Of a stretch of DNA of 64,000 nucleotides, positions 10,531-18,883 are shown piece after piece. A model generated the notes under the pieces. The model ran no database searches and was not told where the DNA came from. It saw only the letters and a program-made list of their open reading frames with translations. The DNA is taken from NCBI RefSeq assembly GCF_000430825.1, contig NZ_AUMT01000012.1, positions 89,887-153,886 on the forward strand, written 5' to 3'. The stretch comes from Chryseobacterium daeguense DSM 19388. Its GTDB lineage: Bacteria; Bacteroidota; Bacteroidia; Flavobacteriales; Weeksellaceae. Each line of letters starts with the position of its first letter. Within the stretch, counting starts at the first letter, position 1. The position numbers and the translations under genes are program-made.

Positions 10531-10638
10531 TAGGGGTGTTTAAACTATTTAAAATCAACAAATTGTATTCTTTTAAGCAAATCGTGGGAAATGATAATAA
10601 AAACTGATATATTTGTTTTTTTAACAATTAAATAAACT

Positions 10639-11094
10639 ATGGAAAACGTTTTTGATGCAAAAGATGCTCAGAATTACATTGATAGGATAAATAATCTTAC
10701 CCCGGAAACTCAGGCATTATGGGGGAAAATGGCAGTCGATCAGATGCTGGCGCACTGCAACGTATCTTATGAAATGGTTTACGAACCGGAAAAACACAAG
10801 AAACCGGGATCAATTGCAAAATTTATCCTGAAAACTTTTGTGAAATCTAAAGTAGTAGGGGATAAAGCGTATCCGCAAAACGGGCCTACCGCTCCACAGT
10901 TTATCATCACAGACAGAAAAAACTTCGATGAAGAAAAGAAACGTCTTGTAGGGTTTATCCAGAAAACACAGCAGCTGGGAGCTTCCGCTTTTGATGGTAA
11001 GGAATCTTTTTCTTTCGGAAAGCTGAAAGCACAGGAATGGAACAATATGTTTGCAAAGCATCTGAACCATCATCTGGCGCAATTTGGAGTTTAA
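10639..11094 (+). CDS. DUF1569 (DinB-like) protein
   Basis: A 151-residue cytoplasmic protein. The N-terminal pattern LTPETQALWGKMAVDQMLAH and the C-terminal NNMFAKHLNHHLAQFGV match DUF1569 (PF07606), a branch of the DinB/YfiT four-helix fold. The His residues in MLAHC and KHLNHH are placed like the metal ligands of that fold. A TATATTTG -7-like box lies at 10608-10615. It opens a run of small genes reaching 13456. The substrate is unknown; related folds include metal-dependent thiol S-transferases. Confidence 0.75.
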   Translation: MENVFDAKDAQNYIDRINNLTPETQALWGKMAVDQMLAHCNVSYEMVYEPEKHKKPGSIAKFILKTFVKSKVVGDKAYPQNGPTAPQFIITDRKNFDEEKKRLVGFIQKTQQLGASAFDGKESFSFGKLKAQEWNNMFAKHLNHHLAQFGV

Positions 11095-11109
11095 AATATT
11101 ATTACACAT

Positions 11110-11580
11110 ATGAAAAAATTAGCATTACTATTCATTCTTGTTTCCAATTTTATCTTTGCACAGATGCCGAATATTTCGAATGTATGGCTGAATAACAGCA
11201 AGCCTTACATCGGGACTATTGGAAATGACAGGCAGGAAATCAGGCTTAAAATAAGCGTATCTGAGCAGAATCAAAAAAATGATCAGGAATATTTCGTTTC
11301 CGGATACAGCCTTGTTGATAAAAACTATACTAAGTTTGAAGGGAAATTTACGATTACAAAATATAAAGACGCTAAGAAAAAAGGTACTGTCTTTGGCGAG
11401 TATGAGCTGGCGGAAGAAAACAAAGGGAAGCATTCCGGAATGTTCAAAGGAAAGTTCATCTATACATTCAAATGGAATAAGGATACCGAAAAAATCGAAG
11501 GTCAGTATATTGAATTAGTCGGAAACTGGAAAAGCTATGACGGAACTTTGGATTTCCGGACACGTATTAAAAATCAATAA
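11110..11580 (+). CDS. Secreted hypothetical protein
   Basis: A 156-residue protein with a clear signal peptide ending ..NFIFAQ, followed by a beta-rich, Lys-rich mature domain of about 138 residues. I recognise no family. It follows DUF1569 by 15 bp and precedes the next gene by 2 bp, so it is in the same transcription unit. It is likely periplasmic or surface-exposed. Confidence 0.6.
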   Translation: MKKLALLFILVSNFIFAQMPNISNVWLNNSKPYIGTIGNDRQEIRLKISVSEQNQKNDQEYFVSGYSLVDKNYTKFEGKFTITKYKDAKKKGTVFGEYELAEENKGKHSGMFKGKFIYTFKWNKDTEKIEGQYIELVGNWKSYDGTLDFRTRIKNQ

Positions 11581-11582
11581 CC

Positions 11583-11987
11583 ATGATAAGAAAAATCTCA
11601 GCCGTGATCGGTGGTCTTGTTGCTGGATCGCTGTGTATCGGCGCAATAGAATGGATCGGGCACAAATTATATCCGCTTCCGGAAGGCATTAAGGCTGATG
11701 ATGTGGATGCCTTTAAAGAATATGTGGCAACAGCCCCGTTTATGGCTTTACTGTTTGTAATTTTAGCTTACGCAGTGGGTGCCCTTGTTTCAGGATTTGT
11801 TTCCACCAAAATAGCAAATGACGGAAAGATGAGGTCTGCCGTAATCTGTGGTATTTTCTTTTTGCTGGCTACTGTTTACAATATGGTTGTTTTACCCACT
11901 CCCGGCTGGTTCTGGGTTTTAGGAATTGCTGTGTGGGGGCTTGTTTTAGCAGGATATAAATTAGCATTAAATAAAAATAAAGCATGA
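11583..11987 (+). CDS. Small four-helix integral membrane protein
   Basis: A 134-residue protein with about four hydrophobic segments (roughly residues 5-25, 50-75, 82-105 and 108-128) and a short extracytoplasmic loop KLYPLPEGIKADDVDAFKEY. No enzyme motif is visible. It starts 2 bp after the preceding gene and its stop overlaps the next start as ATGA, so it is translated as part of the cluster. No function can be assigned. Confidence 0.6.
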   Translation: MIRKISAVIGGLVAGSLCIGAIEWIGHKLYPLPEGIKADDVDAFKEYVATAPFMALLFVILAYAVGALVSGFVSTKIANDGKMRSAVICGIFFLLATVYNMVVLPTPGWFWVLGIAVWGLVLAGYKLALNKNKA

Positions 11988-12355
11988 AATTAGGCGCATT
12001 TTCAATTAGTTTAAGTGTAAAAGATCTCCAAAAATCAAAAGACTTTTATGAAAAATTAGGATTCAGTACAATGGGCGGAGGCATGGAACAGAATTACCTG
12101 ATCATGAAGAATGGAGATCATATCATTGGTCTTTTTCAGGCGATGTTTGACGGCAATATGCTTACCTTCAATCCGGGTTGGGATCAGAATGCTCAGAATC
12201 TGGATACATTTGATGATGTACGTGATATTCAGAAGCATTTGAAGGAGCAGGGAGTTGCTTTGGAAAGAGAAGCCGATGAATCCACTTCCGGTCCGGAACA
12301 TATCTACCTGAAAGACCCGGATGGAAATATGATTTTAATAGATCAGCACCGATAA
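11984..12355 (+). CDS. VOC superfamily (glyoxalase/bleomycin-resistance fold) protein
   Basis: A 123-residue protein that starts SISLSVKDLQKSKDFYEKLGF and ends HIYLKDPDGNMILIDQHR, the two conserved ends of the vicinal-oxygen-chelate fold. The usual first His/Gln ligand is replaced by Ser or Leu, and Glu/His candidates occur near the C-terminus (GPEHIYLKDPDGN), so metal binding is uncertain. It overlaps the membrane-protein gene by 4 bp. The substrate is unknown. Confidence 0.75.
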   Translation: MKLGAFSISLSVKDLQKSKDFYEKLGFSTMGGGMEQNYLIMKNGDHIIGLFQAMFDGNMLTFNPGWDQNAQNLDTFDDVRDIQKHLKEQGVALEREADESTSGPEHIYLKDPDGNMILIDQHR

Positions 12356-12423
12356 AATGACTGATTTAATCTTCTACGGTTAAAAGGAATAGCTTAAAAA
12401 CTAATTTTAAAAAAAACATCAAT

Positions 12424-12966
12424 ATGAAAATTTTAAAATGGACCATTATTGTCCTGGCATCAATATTAATCTTCTGGCTCATCGTTGCGTTTTTTATTTC
12501 AGGGGACTGTAAGTACGAAAAATCAATTTCCATCAATGCTCCTGTGGATAAAGTATGGCAAAATACCAATACCCTGAAAGCAATGGATCAGTGGAGCCCA
12601 TGGAATGATATTGACCCAAACATGAAAAAAGACTGGACCGGTACTACAGGCCAGCCGGGTGAAAAAATGTGCTGGAGCAGCGCCAAAGAAGAAGCTGGAA
12701 AAGGCTGCCAGGAAGTGAAAAAAATAGACGAGGCCAATAAAAGAATTGATACTGAAATCCGTTTCCTGACACCTTACGAAAGTGAAGCAAATGCTTTTGT
12801 AACAGTAGTTCCGGAAGGCAGTGGAAGTAAAGCGACATGGGGTTTCACTTCTACAATTCCTTACCCTTTTACCGTGATGAAACTATTTATGGACATGGAA
12901 GCGGCAATCGGGAAAGATTATCAGGAAGGACTGACTAATCTTAAAAATTTATCAGAAAAACCTTAA
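12424..12966 (+). CDS. Membrane-anchored SRPBCC (START-like) protein
   Basis: A 180-residue protein with an N-terminal hydrophobic anchor (residues 5-28) followed by a polyketide-cyclase/START-like domain. The domain begins SISINAPVDKVWQNTNTLKAMDQWSPW and ends with the long helix that closes this lipid-binding fold. Such proteins bind hydrophobic ligands; the ligand here is unknown. It lies between two VOC genes and probably belongs to the same transcript. Confidence 0.7.
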   Translation: MKILKWTIIVLASILIFWLIVAFFISGDCKYEKSISINAPVDKVWQNTNTLKAMDQWSPWNDIDPNMKKDWTGTTGQPGEKMCWSSAKEEAGKGCQEVKKIDEANKRIDTEIRFLTPYESEANAFVTVVPEGSGSKATWGFTSTIPYPFTVMKLFMDMEAAIGKDYQEGLTNLKNLSEKP

Positions 12967-13006
12967 ACTCAAAACTGAATTTAACTCAACTAAAAAAAAT
13001 ACAATT

Positions 13007-13456
13007 ATGGCAACAGTAAACGTTTACCTTACGTTCAACGGAAATTGCAAAGAAGCATTTGATTTTTATAAGTCTGTTTTCGGGGGAGAATATCCTTACA
13101 TCGGAACTTTCGGGGAAATGCCTCCAATGGAAGGCCAGGAAACTAAAGAAGAAGATAAAAACAAAATCATGCACGTATCTCTTCCTATTTCTAAGGAAAC
13201 AATTTTAATGGGCAGCGATGCGGGTTGTGACTGGGCACCTCAGTTGAAGCAGGGAAATAATTTTTCAGTTTCAATCAATGCAGAATCTAAGGAGGAAGCA
13301 GAAAAGCTATTCAACGGACTTTCAGCTGGAGGAATGGTAACAATGCCAATGGCAGATACCTTCTGGGGCGCATATTTCGGAATGTTCACCGATAAATTCG
13401 GGATCAACTGGATGGTAAACTATGATGATCCTGCAAAAATGCAGCAGCATCCTTAA
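13007..13456 (+). CDS. PhnB-like VOC family protein
   Basis: A 149-residue protein of the PhnB/3-demethylubiquinone-methyltransferase-like VOC branch. Recognisable elements are YLTFNGNCKEAFDFYKSVFGG at the start, HVSLPI..ETILMGSD in the middle and MPMADTFWGAYFGMFTDKFGINWMVN at the end. It is a single VOC module pair of usual length. The reaction is not known for this branch. A terminator 25 bp downstream ends the cluster that began at 10639. Confidence 0.8.
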   Translation: MATVNVYLTFNGNCKEAFDFYKSVFGGEYPYIGTFGEMPPMEGQETKEEDKNKIMHVSLPISKETILMGSDAGCDWAPQLKQGNNFSVSINAESKEEAEKLFNGLSAGGMVTMPMADTFWGAYFGMFTDKFGINWMVNYDDPAKMQQHP

Positions 13457-13480
13457 TATTTTATTCAAATATAAAAAATC

Positions 13481-13508
13481 AAACCAGCAGTTATCTGTTG
13501 GTTTTTTA
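13481..13508 (+). terminator. Intrinsic terminator after the PhnB-like gene
   Basis: AACCAGCAG and CTGTTGGTT form a 9-bp stem around TTAT and are followed by a T run. The 148 bp from here to the next gene are AT-rich with no gene visible. Confidence 0.75.
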
Positions 13509-13656
13509 TTTTTATAAATTAAGTTTTAAGGCTTACGGTTTATAGCCTATTGGTTAAGGCATAATAAATTTTCATAAAAAAATAATTTTCCTTATTATTG
13601 ATAATTAATATTGAATTCAATTATTTGATAGATTTTAATAATAAATTTAAATAAGG

Positions 13657-14331
13657 ATGAAGTTTTTTAAAAAATTGATTATTAGTGCATTTGCTTTTTC
13701 TGCAGTTTCATTATCTGCGCAGGAAAATGATCTGGGGGCATGGTATATGTATTTCGGGAACAATAAGATAAGCAAAAAATTCAACTGGCATAATGAGGTT
13801 CAGTACAGGAATTTCAATGCAGGCGGAGATCTTGAGCAGCTGTTGATCCGTACCGGAATCGGGTATGATTTAACGGAGAATAATAACAATATATTGCTGG
13901 GTTACGGTTTTATTTTAAGCAAACCTTATGTCAATGGTGAAAAAACCGAAAATATAGAACATCGCATATTCCAGCAGTTTATCACAAAACAGAAGTTTGG
14001 ACGTTTTAATATTCAGCATCGTTACAGATTGGAAGAGCGTTTTCTGCAGGACGATTTCAGGATGAGATTCCGTTACCTGCTTGGCTTGAATATACCGATC
14101 AATAATAAGGAAATGCTTCCAAAAACTTTTTACGGATCAGTTTATAATGAAATTTTTCTTCATTTTGACAGTCCGGTTTTCGACAGAAACAGGGTGTATG
14201 GCGCTTTGGGGTATGTAATCAATAAAAATATGAGAATTGAAGCAGGGTATATGAACCAGATTCAGGAAAATAAGAATCGCGGGCAAATCCAGATCGGATT
14301 TTATAACAATATCCCCTTCACAAAAAACTAA
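13657..14331 (+). CDS. DUF2490 outer-membrane beta-barrel-like protein
   Basis: A 224-residue exported protein whose signal peptide ends ..SLSAQ. The mature part has alternating amphipathic strands with the DUF2490 (PF10677) pattern: WYMYFGNNKISKKFNWHNEVQYRNF near the start, IEHRIFQQF and HRYRLEERF in the middle, and RNRVYGALGYVINKNMRIEAGYMNQ near the end. It is probably a small outer-membrane barrel. No substrate is known. The bestrophin and antiporter genes lie downstream but there is a 103-bp gap. Confidence 0.8.
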   Translation: MKFFKKLIISAFAFSAVSLSAQENDLGAWYMYFGNNKISKKFNWHNEVQYRNFNAGGDLEQLLIRTGIGYDLTENNNNILLGYGFILSKPYVNGEKTENIEHRIFQQFITKQKFGRFNIQHRYRLEERFLQDDFRMRFRYLLGLNIPINNKEMLPKTFYGSVYNEIFLHFDSPVFDRNRVYGALGYVINKNMRIEAGYMNQIQENKNRGQIQIGFYNNIPFTKN

Positions 14332-14434
14332 CATAATGAATGATGAATTGTCTATTCATTTAGATTAATTTTATATCTGTAAAATATTTACTAAAATTAA
14401 AAAATAAGTTTAAAATTTAAAAACTAATAACGGG

Positions 14435-15439
14435 ATGCATTCAGGGAAAAAATTTGGAGCTTTAGAATTCATTGTCTGGACAAGAAGAAGTATCTATTGC
14501 CTGGCTATTTTGGCGGTTATTCCTACCGTGATGTACTTTTTCGGGTGGAAGTTTCTTTCATTTCCGTGGCAGCCGATTGCCATCATGGGAACTGCTGTAG
14601 CTTTCATCGTCGGATTTAAAAACAATGCAAGTTACAGCCGTCTTTGGGAGGCCCGCCAGATTTACGGAGCCATTATCAATGACAGCCGCAGCTTTGGATA
14701 TATTGTAAGAGATTCTCTTTCTGCAAGGAATCCGGCAAAAGTGAAGGAAATGTTTCTCAGGCATTATGCATGGCTTACTGCGCTTCGTTATCAGCTTCGT
14801 GAGCCGAGAGCCTGGGAAAATATGAAAACCGCACAGTTTGATGAATATGCAAAAAAATATGATATTCCTGAAAGGCTTTCCAAGCTGGAAGATGAACTGA
14901 AAGGCTATCTTTCGGAGGAAGAATTTCAATATATCATATCGAAAAAAAACAGGGCTACCCAATTAATGGCAAGCCAGAGTAAAGAATTGTCGGAGGCCTA
15001 CAAAAATGGCGAAATTAATGATTTTCAATGGACTCAGATCAATCAGCAGCTGGTGAAATTCACAGACAATCAGGGAAAAGCGGAGAGAATTAAAAACTTT
15101 CCGTATCCCAGGAATTTTTCTTCCATTACCACTTATCTTTTGCTGTTGTTTATCATTTTTGTGCCTTTCGGGCTGTTGAAAGAATTTGATAAGCTGGGAG
15201 AAGGAACGATCATCGAAGGCTATACTTTATGGTTCAATATTCCGTTTTCTTTACTGGTAACGTGGTGTTTCCATACGCTGGATAGTGTGGGGGAGGCTTC
15301 TGTGAACCCATTCGAAGGAAGCCCTAATGATGTGCCGATTACCCAGATCAGCCGCACGATTGAGATTGATATGAGAGATATGCTGGATGAAGCAGATCTT
15401 CCGCCGGCACTGGCCCCGAAGAATAATATTGTTCTTTAA
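14435..15439 (+). CDS. Bestrophin family (UPF0187) channel protein
   Basis: A 334-residue membrane protein with about four transmembrane segments (two near residues 20-65, two near 225-280). Bacterial bestrophin motifs are visible: FKNNASYSRLWEARQIYGAIINDSR after the second helix, FVPFGL in the third, and the conserved NPFEGSPNDVP...ISRTIEIDMRDML near the C-terminus. Bacterial homologues form pentameric ion channels; ion selectivity cannot be read here. A Na+/H+ antiporter starts 40 bp downstream, which suggests joint function in ion or pH homeostasis. Confidence 0.88.
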   Translation: MHSGKKFGALEFIVWTRRSIYCLAILAVIPTVMYFFGWKFLSFPWQPIAIMGTAVAFIVGFKNNASYSRLWEARQIYGAIINDSRSFGYIVRDSLSARNPAKVKEMFLRHYAWLTALRYQLREPRAWENMKTAQFDEYAKKYDIPERLSKLEDELKGYLSEEEFQYIISKKNRATQLMASQSKELSEAYKNGEINDFQWTQINQQLVKFTDNQGKAERIKNFPYPRNFSSITTYLLLLFIIFVPFGLLKEFDKLGEGTIIEGYTLWFNIPFSLLVTWCFHTLDSVGEASVNPFEGSPNDVPITQISRTIEIDMRDMLDEADLPPALAPKNNIVL

Positions 15440-15479
15440 TTCAGAACATATCATTAAAATTAAATAAACAAACAATATA

Positions 15480-17018
15480 ATGATTCATAATTATGTAATA
15501 ATATCTATTGCAGTGCTGCTTTCTGTGATGATATTGGTAATGATTGGACAAAAACTGAAAGTGGCATATCCCATTTTCCTAGTTATTGCAGGGCTTTTAG
15601 TGAGCCTTGTCCCGGGAATGCCGCATATTGAGATAGAGCCGGATCTGGTTTTCCTGATCTTCCTTCCGCCGATTTTATTTGAAGCGGCGTGGTTTACGTC
15701 ATGGCAGGATTTTCACAAATGGAGAAAGCAGATTTTTTCCATGGCTTTCGGATTGGTATTTTTAACATCTATTGTGGTGGCCTATCTTTCGTCATCCATT
15801 ATTCCGGGGCTTACGGTGGCGATGGGATTTTTGCTGGGAGGTGTAAATTCTCCGCCGGATGCCGTAGCCGCAACTTCTGTTTTAAAGCACATGAAAATTC
15901 CTAAAAAGATCACCACGATTCTGGAGGGAGAAAGCCTGATCAACGATGCATCGAGTTTAATTGTATTTAAATTCGCTTTAGCAGCAGTTATTTCGGGGCA
16001 GTTTATTTTTGGAGAAGCTATAAAAGATTTTTTCTCAATGGCAGTAGGAGGTATCGCAATGGGTGTCGGGCTGGGTTTCCTTTTCGGAACTTTGCTAAGG
16101 ATCATTCCTTCCAACTCAAATATTGATACCATTATCACCCTTATCGTTCCTTACGTAATGTATGTGGCGGCAGAACATTTTCATTTTTCAGGAGTGCTGT
16201 CTGTGGTTGCGGGTGGATTGTTAATGTCTTATAATTCACATTGTTATTTAAGTCATACCTCAAGAATCCAGTCGGGAAATGTTTGGAGCGTCCTTATATT
16301 TTTAATGAATACCATTATTTTCATTTTAATAGGTCTGGAATTACCGGTTGTAGTTGCAGCAATGAAAGATTATACCATTTCAGAAGGAATTTTTTACAGC
16401 ATCGTCATTGGAGGAGCTATAATTGGAACAAGAATTCTTTACAGTTATGCTTTAATGTATTTTCCGAGGCTTTGTTCTAAAGAATTGAGGTTAAAATCTC
16501 CCAAACCAGATTGGCGAGAACCGTTTATCATCAGCTTTGCAGCCATGAGAGGGGTGGTTTCTCTGGCGGCGGCATTGTCCATACCGGCCTTTTTGCCGAA
16601 TGGAGAAGCGTTTCCGCACCGGAATATCATCTTATTCGTAACTTTTGTTATTATATTAATTACTTTGGTAGGGCAGGGTTTATTATTAACACCTATTTTG
16701 AAATTTTTAAAAATAGATGACGCCGGAAGTGAGCTTCCCGAAGAAAAGCAGGAAGTGATTTTAATGAGGAAATTGAAAGAAACCGCTTTGTCAAAATTAG
16801 AAAATGATTTCTCGGAATTGGCACAAAAAAACAGCCTGGTTCAGCATCAGAAGCATAAATTGGAAAACGAAATGATGATGATGGCAGACAAAGCCCAGTG
16901 TATGGCTTCCACAGGAGATTATGTAACAGCTATGAATGAAAATAAGGACGTAATGAGGCAGATTATTCAGGCGCAGAGAAATGGAGCTTCACCGTATGAA
17001 ACGCGAGAAAATTTTTGA
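15480..17018 (+). CDS. CPA1-type Na+/H+ antiporter (likely frameshifted 3' end)
   Basis: A 512-residue inner-membrane protein with about 12 hydrophobic segments. It has the CPA1/NhaP signature: FLPPILFEAAW early, PPDAVAATSVL, then ILEGESLINDASSLIVFKFA with the transport-site ND pair, and MRGVVSLAAAL near the end. The C-terminal cytoplasmic tail is cut short by TGA at 17016. The adjacent +1 frame continues without a stop to 17094 and encodes REKIFDDHVMRTIEMQLDFD, a tail like that of other family members. Removing one A near 16998-17001 would restore it and give a protein about 25 residues longer. Confidence 0.9.
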   Translation: MIHNYVIISIAVLLSVMILVMIGQKLKVAYPIFLVIAGLLVSLVPGMPHIEIEPDLVFLIFLPPILFEAAWFTSWQDFHKWRKQIFSMAFGLVFLTSIVVAYLSSSIIPGLTVAMGFLLGGVNSPPDAVAATSVLKHMKIPKKITTILEGESLINDASSLIVFKFALAAVISGQFIFGEAIKDFFSMAVGGIAMGVGLGFLFGTLLRIIPSNSNIDTIITLIVPYVMYVAAEHFHFSGVLSVVAGGLLMSYNSHCYLSHTSRIQSGNVWSVLIFLMNTIIFILIGLELPVVVAAMKDYTISEGIFYSIVIGGAIIGTRILYSYALMYFPRLCSKELRLKSPKPDWREPFIISFAAMRGVVSLAAALSIPAFLPNGEAFPHRNIILFVTFVIILITLVGQGLLLTPILKFLKIDDAGSELPEEKQEVILMRKLKETALSKLENDFSELAQKNSLVQHQKHKLENEMMMMADKAQCMASTGDYVTAMNENKDVMRQIIQAQRNGASPYETRENF

Positions 17019-17261
17019 TGATCATGTAATGAGAACCATAGAAATGCAGCTTGATTTCGATGAGGCAAAAATCACCGGCTTTTCTCACGGATAACTTTTT
17101 ATTGAATTAAAATTATCTTAAAAGCTTTTTACGCTTGTGTAAGAGCTTGCTGAAAAGGATAATCAATTAAATTATCTTAAATTTAGTACAAAACCTTTGT
17201 AGCTTTTGTCATTGTAAATAATTATTGCTAATTTTTCAGTTAAATGTAAAAAACATCAAAT

Positions 17262-17687
17262 ATGAGCAATCCAATTATCATAGAATACAAAGTAAATGCA
17301 CCAACCGAAAAAGTATGGAAAGCATTAACCGACAAAAACGAAATGAAATCCTGGTATTTTGATATCGCTGACTTTGATCTTTGGGTTGGGAAAATGTTCA
17401 ATTTTTACGAGCCGGGCGAAGAGAAAAAATTTCATCATGTGGCAGAAATTTTAGAAATTATTCCAAATCAGAAATTAAAGCATACATGGTCTTATCCCAA
17501 ATTTTCAGACCTGAAAAGTACAGTCACCTGGGAACTTCAGCCGGAAGAAGACCAGACTATAATTAAGCTTACTCATGATGATATTGATAATTTTAAAGAT
17601 TTAGGTGATAGCTTTTCACGGGATTCTTTTACAGAAGGATGGAACGGAATTATCGGGCAGAGCCTGAAGCCTTATTTAGAGAGCTAG
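17262..17687 (+). CDS. SRPBCC / AHSA1-domain protein
   Basis: A 141-residue protein of the Aha1-C-terminal-like START fold. It begins IIEYKVNAPTEKVWKALTD with MKSWYFD soon after, and has the internal LKHTWSYP segment and the closing GWNGIIGQSLKPYL helix. These domains bind small hydrophobic ligands or act as Hsp90-ATPase-activator-like modules; the role here is unknown. It sits alone between the antiporter and a VOC gene remnant. Confidence 0.8.
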   Translation: MSNPIIIEYKVNAPTEKVWKALTDKNEMKSWYFDIADFDLWVGKMFNFYEPGEEKKFHHVAEILEIIPNQKLKHTWSYPKFSDLKSTVTWELQPEEDQTIIKLTHDDIDNFKDLGDSFSRDSFTEGWNGIIGQSLKPYLES

Positions 17688-17703
17688 GAATATTAAAGTA
17701 AAC

Positions 17704-17814
17704 TATGAAATTGAGACATTAGAGCGGGGAATGAGGGAGTTTGCTATCTATGATAATAACGGATATATATTACAATTTGGTCAACATATCAACGAAATTA
17801 GCAAAGAGGAATAA
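17704..17814 (+). pseudogene. C-terminal remnant of a VOC/bleomycin-resistance-like gene
   Basis: Thirty-six codons reading YEIETLERGMREFAIYDN.. and ending in QFGQHINEISKEE then TAA. MREFAIYDNNGYILQFGQ is the conserved C-terminal strand of VOC-fold bleomycin-resistance-type proteins. No N-terminal part is found upstream; the frame runs into the 3' end of the preceding gene and no suitable start exists. It looks like the residue of a deletion. Confidence 0.55.
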
Positions 17815-17849
17815 AATTTGCTAATTTTGGAAAATATTTAAAAAAGTCA

Positions 17850-18872
17850 ATGAAAAAAAATATTATAGCTGGTTTTGCAGCAGTCTTGTTGTTGGTTTCG
17901 TGTAAAGATGATAAAAAGATCCTTGATTCCCTGGCGGATTACAACAATTCTATGGAGCAGAAAGGATATCATTTCGGAGATAAGCTGGCGCTTCCGAAAG
18001 AGGTTACAGATGAAGCGGAAAGCGTTACCATAAGCTTTGGAGACAAAGAAACTTCAAGCCTTGTAGTAGATCCGAAATTTTTTACGCTGGGTGACAATGC
18101 GGTAACTTTCAATATTAAAACGAAAGGAGGAGAAACACTTACACAGGATGCAACCATTAATGTTTTTGCTAAAAGTCCTGAAAAAAATATAAATTATCAG
18201 ATTGTAGCAGAATATCCTCACGACCCTAAAAACTTCGTGCAGGGATTCCAGATAGAAGGCAACACAATTTATGAAAGTGACGGCCAGAACGGCTCTTCAC
18301 AAATCCTGAAATATACCCTTGGAACTACCACTCCGCTTGCCTCTACAAAGCAGGCTCAGGAAGATTTTTCTGAAGGAAGCACGATTGTAGGGGATAAAGT
18401 GTACCAGCTGACCTGGCAGAGCAAAAAAGGGTATGTTTATGATAAAAATTCATTAAAATTATTATCAGAATTTGCCTATCCAAATGTACTTGGGGAAGGT
18501 TGGGGACTTACGTATGACGGGAAGAATCTGATAGCTTCAGACGGAAGTAAATTATTATATTTCCTTGATGTAAATGATCCTTCTAAAATGGTAAAATATA
18601 TTGCTGTTGCCGGAAGCTCTCAAGCCTATGACCAGCTGAACGAACTGGAATTCCACAACGGATTCATCTATGCAAACGTATGGCAGAAACCTATAGTTTT
18701 AAAAATAAATCCTGCTAACGGAGAAGTAGTAGGAACATTTGACTTTACGGAAATCGCAAAACAAAATACGAAAGGAAGTGATGACGTACTGAACGGGATT
18801 ACTTTCAAAGGTGAAAATATGCTGGTAACAGGGAAGAACTGGACGAAAATTTATGAGGTTGCGATTAAGTAA
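17850..18872 (+). CDS. Glutaminyl-peptide cyclotransferase, lipoprotein (copy 1)
   Basis: A 340-residue lipoprotein with lipobox LLVSC at Cys18, followed by KDD, which resembles the K-(D/E)-(D/E) surface-export signal known in flavobacteria. An N-terminal beta domain of about 110 residues precedes a type I (plant-like) glutaminyl cyclase beta-propeller of PF05096. Its landmarks are YPHDPKNFVQGF, NTIYESDG, LGEGWGLTYDG, NELEFHNGFIYANVW and VLNGITF. The enzyme converts N-terminal Gln to pyroglutamate. A very similar copy follows 11 bp later. Most signal peptides in this window leave Gln at the mature N-terminus, which would supply substrates. Confidence 0.85.
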   Translation: MKKNIIAGFAAVLLLVSCKDDKKILDSLADYNNSMEQKGYHFGDKLALPKEVTDEAESVTISFGDKETSSLVVDPKFFTLGDNAVTFNIKTKGGETLTQDATINVFAKSPEKNINYQIVAEYPHDPKNFVQGFQIEGNTIYESDGQNGSSQILKYTLGTTTPLASTKQAQEDFSEGSTIVGDKVYQLTWQSKKGYVYDKNSLKLLSEFAYPNVLGEGWGLTYDGKNLIASDGSKLLYFLDVNDPSKMVKYIAVAGSSQAYDQLNELEFHNGFIYANVWQKPIVLKINPANGEVVGTFDFTEIAKQNTKGSDDVLNGITFKGENMLVTGKNWTKIYEVAIK

Positions 18873-18883
18873 TTTATTTTAAA

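Noticed and set aside
14558..14962. 134-codon minus-strand frame inside the bestrophin gene
   Set aside because: Antisense shadow of a conserved coding region; composition is rich in Phe, Ile and Arg as expected of such shadows.
15782..16138. 118-codon minus-strand frame inside the antiporter gene
   Set aside because: Shadow of a well-conserved transporter on the other strand; no family match and typical mirror composition.
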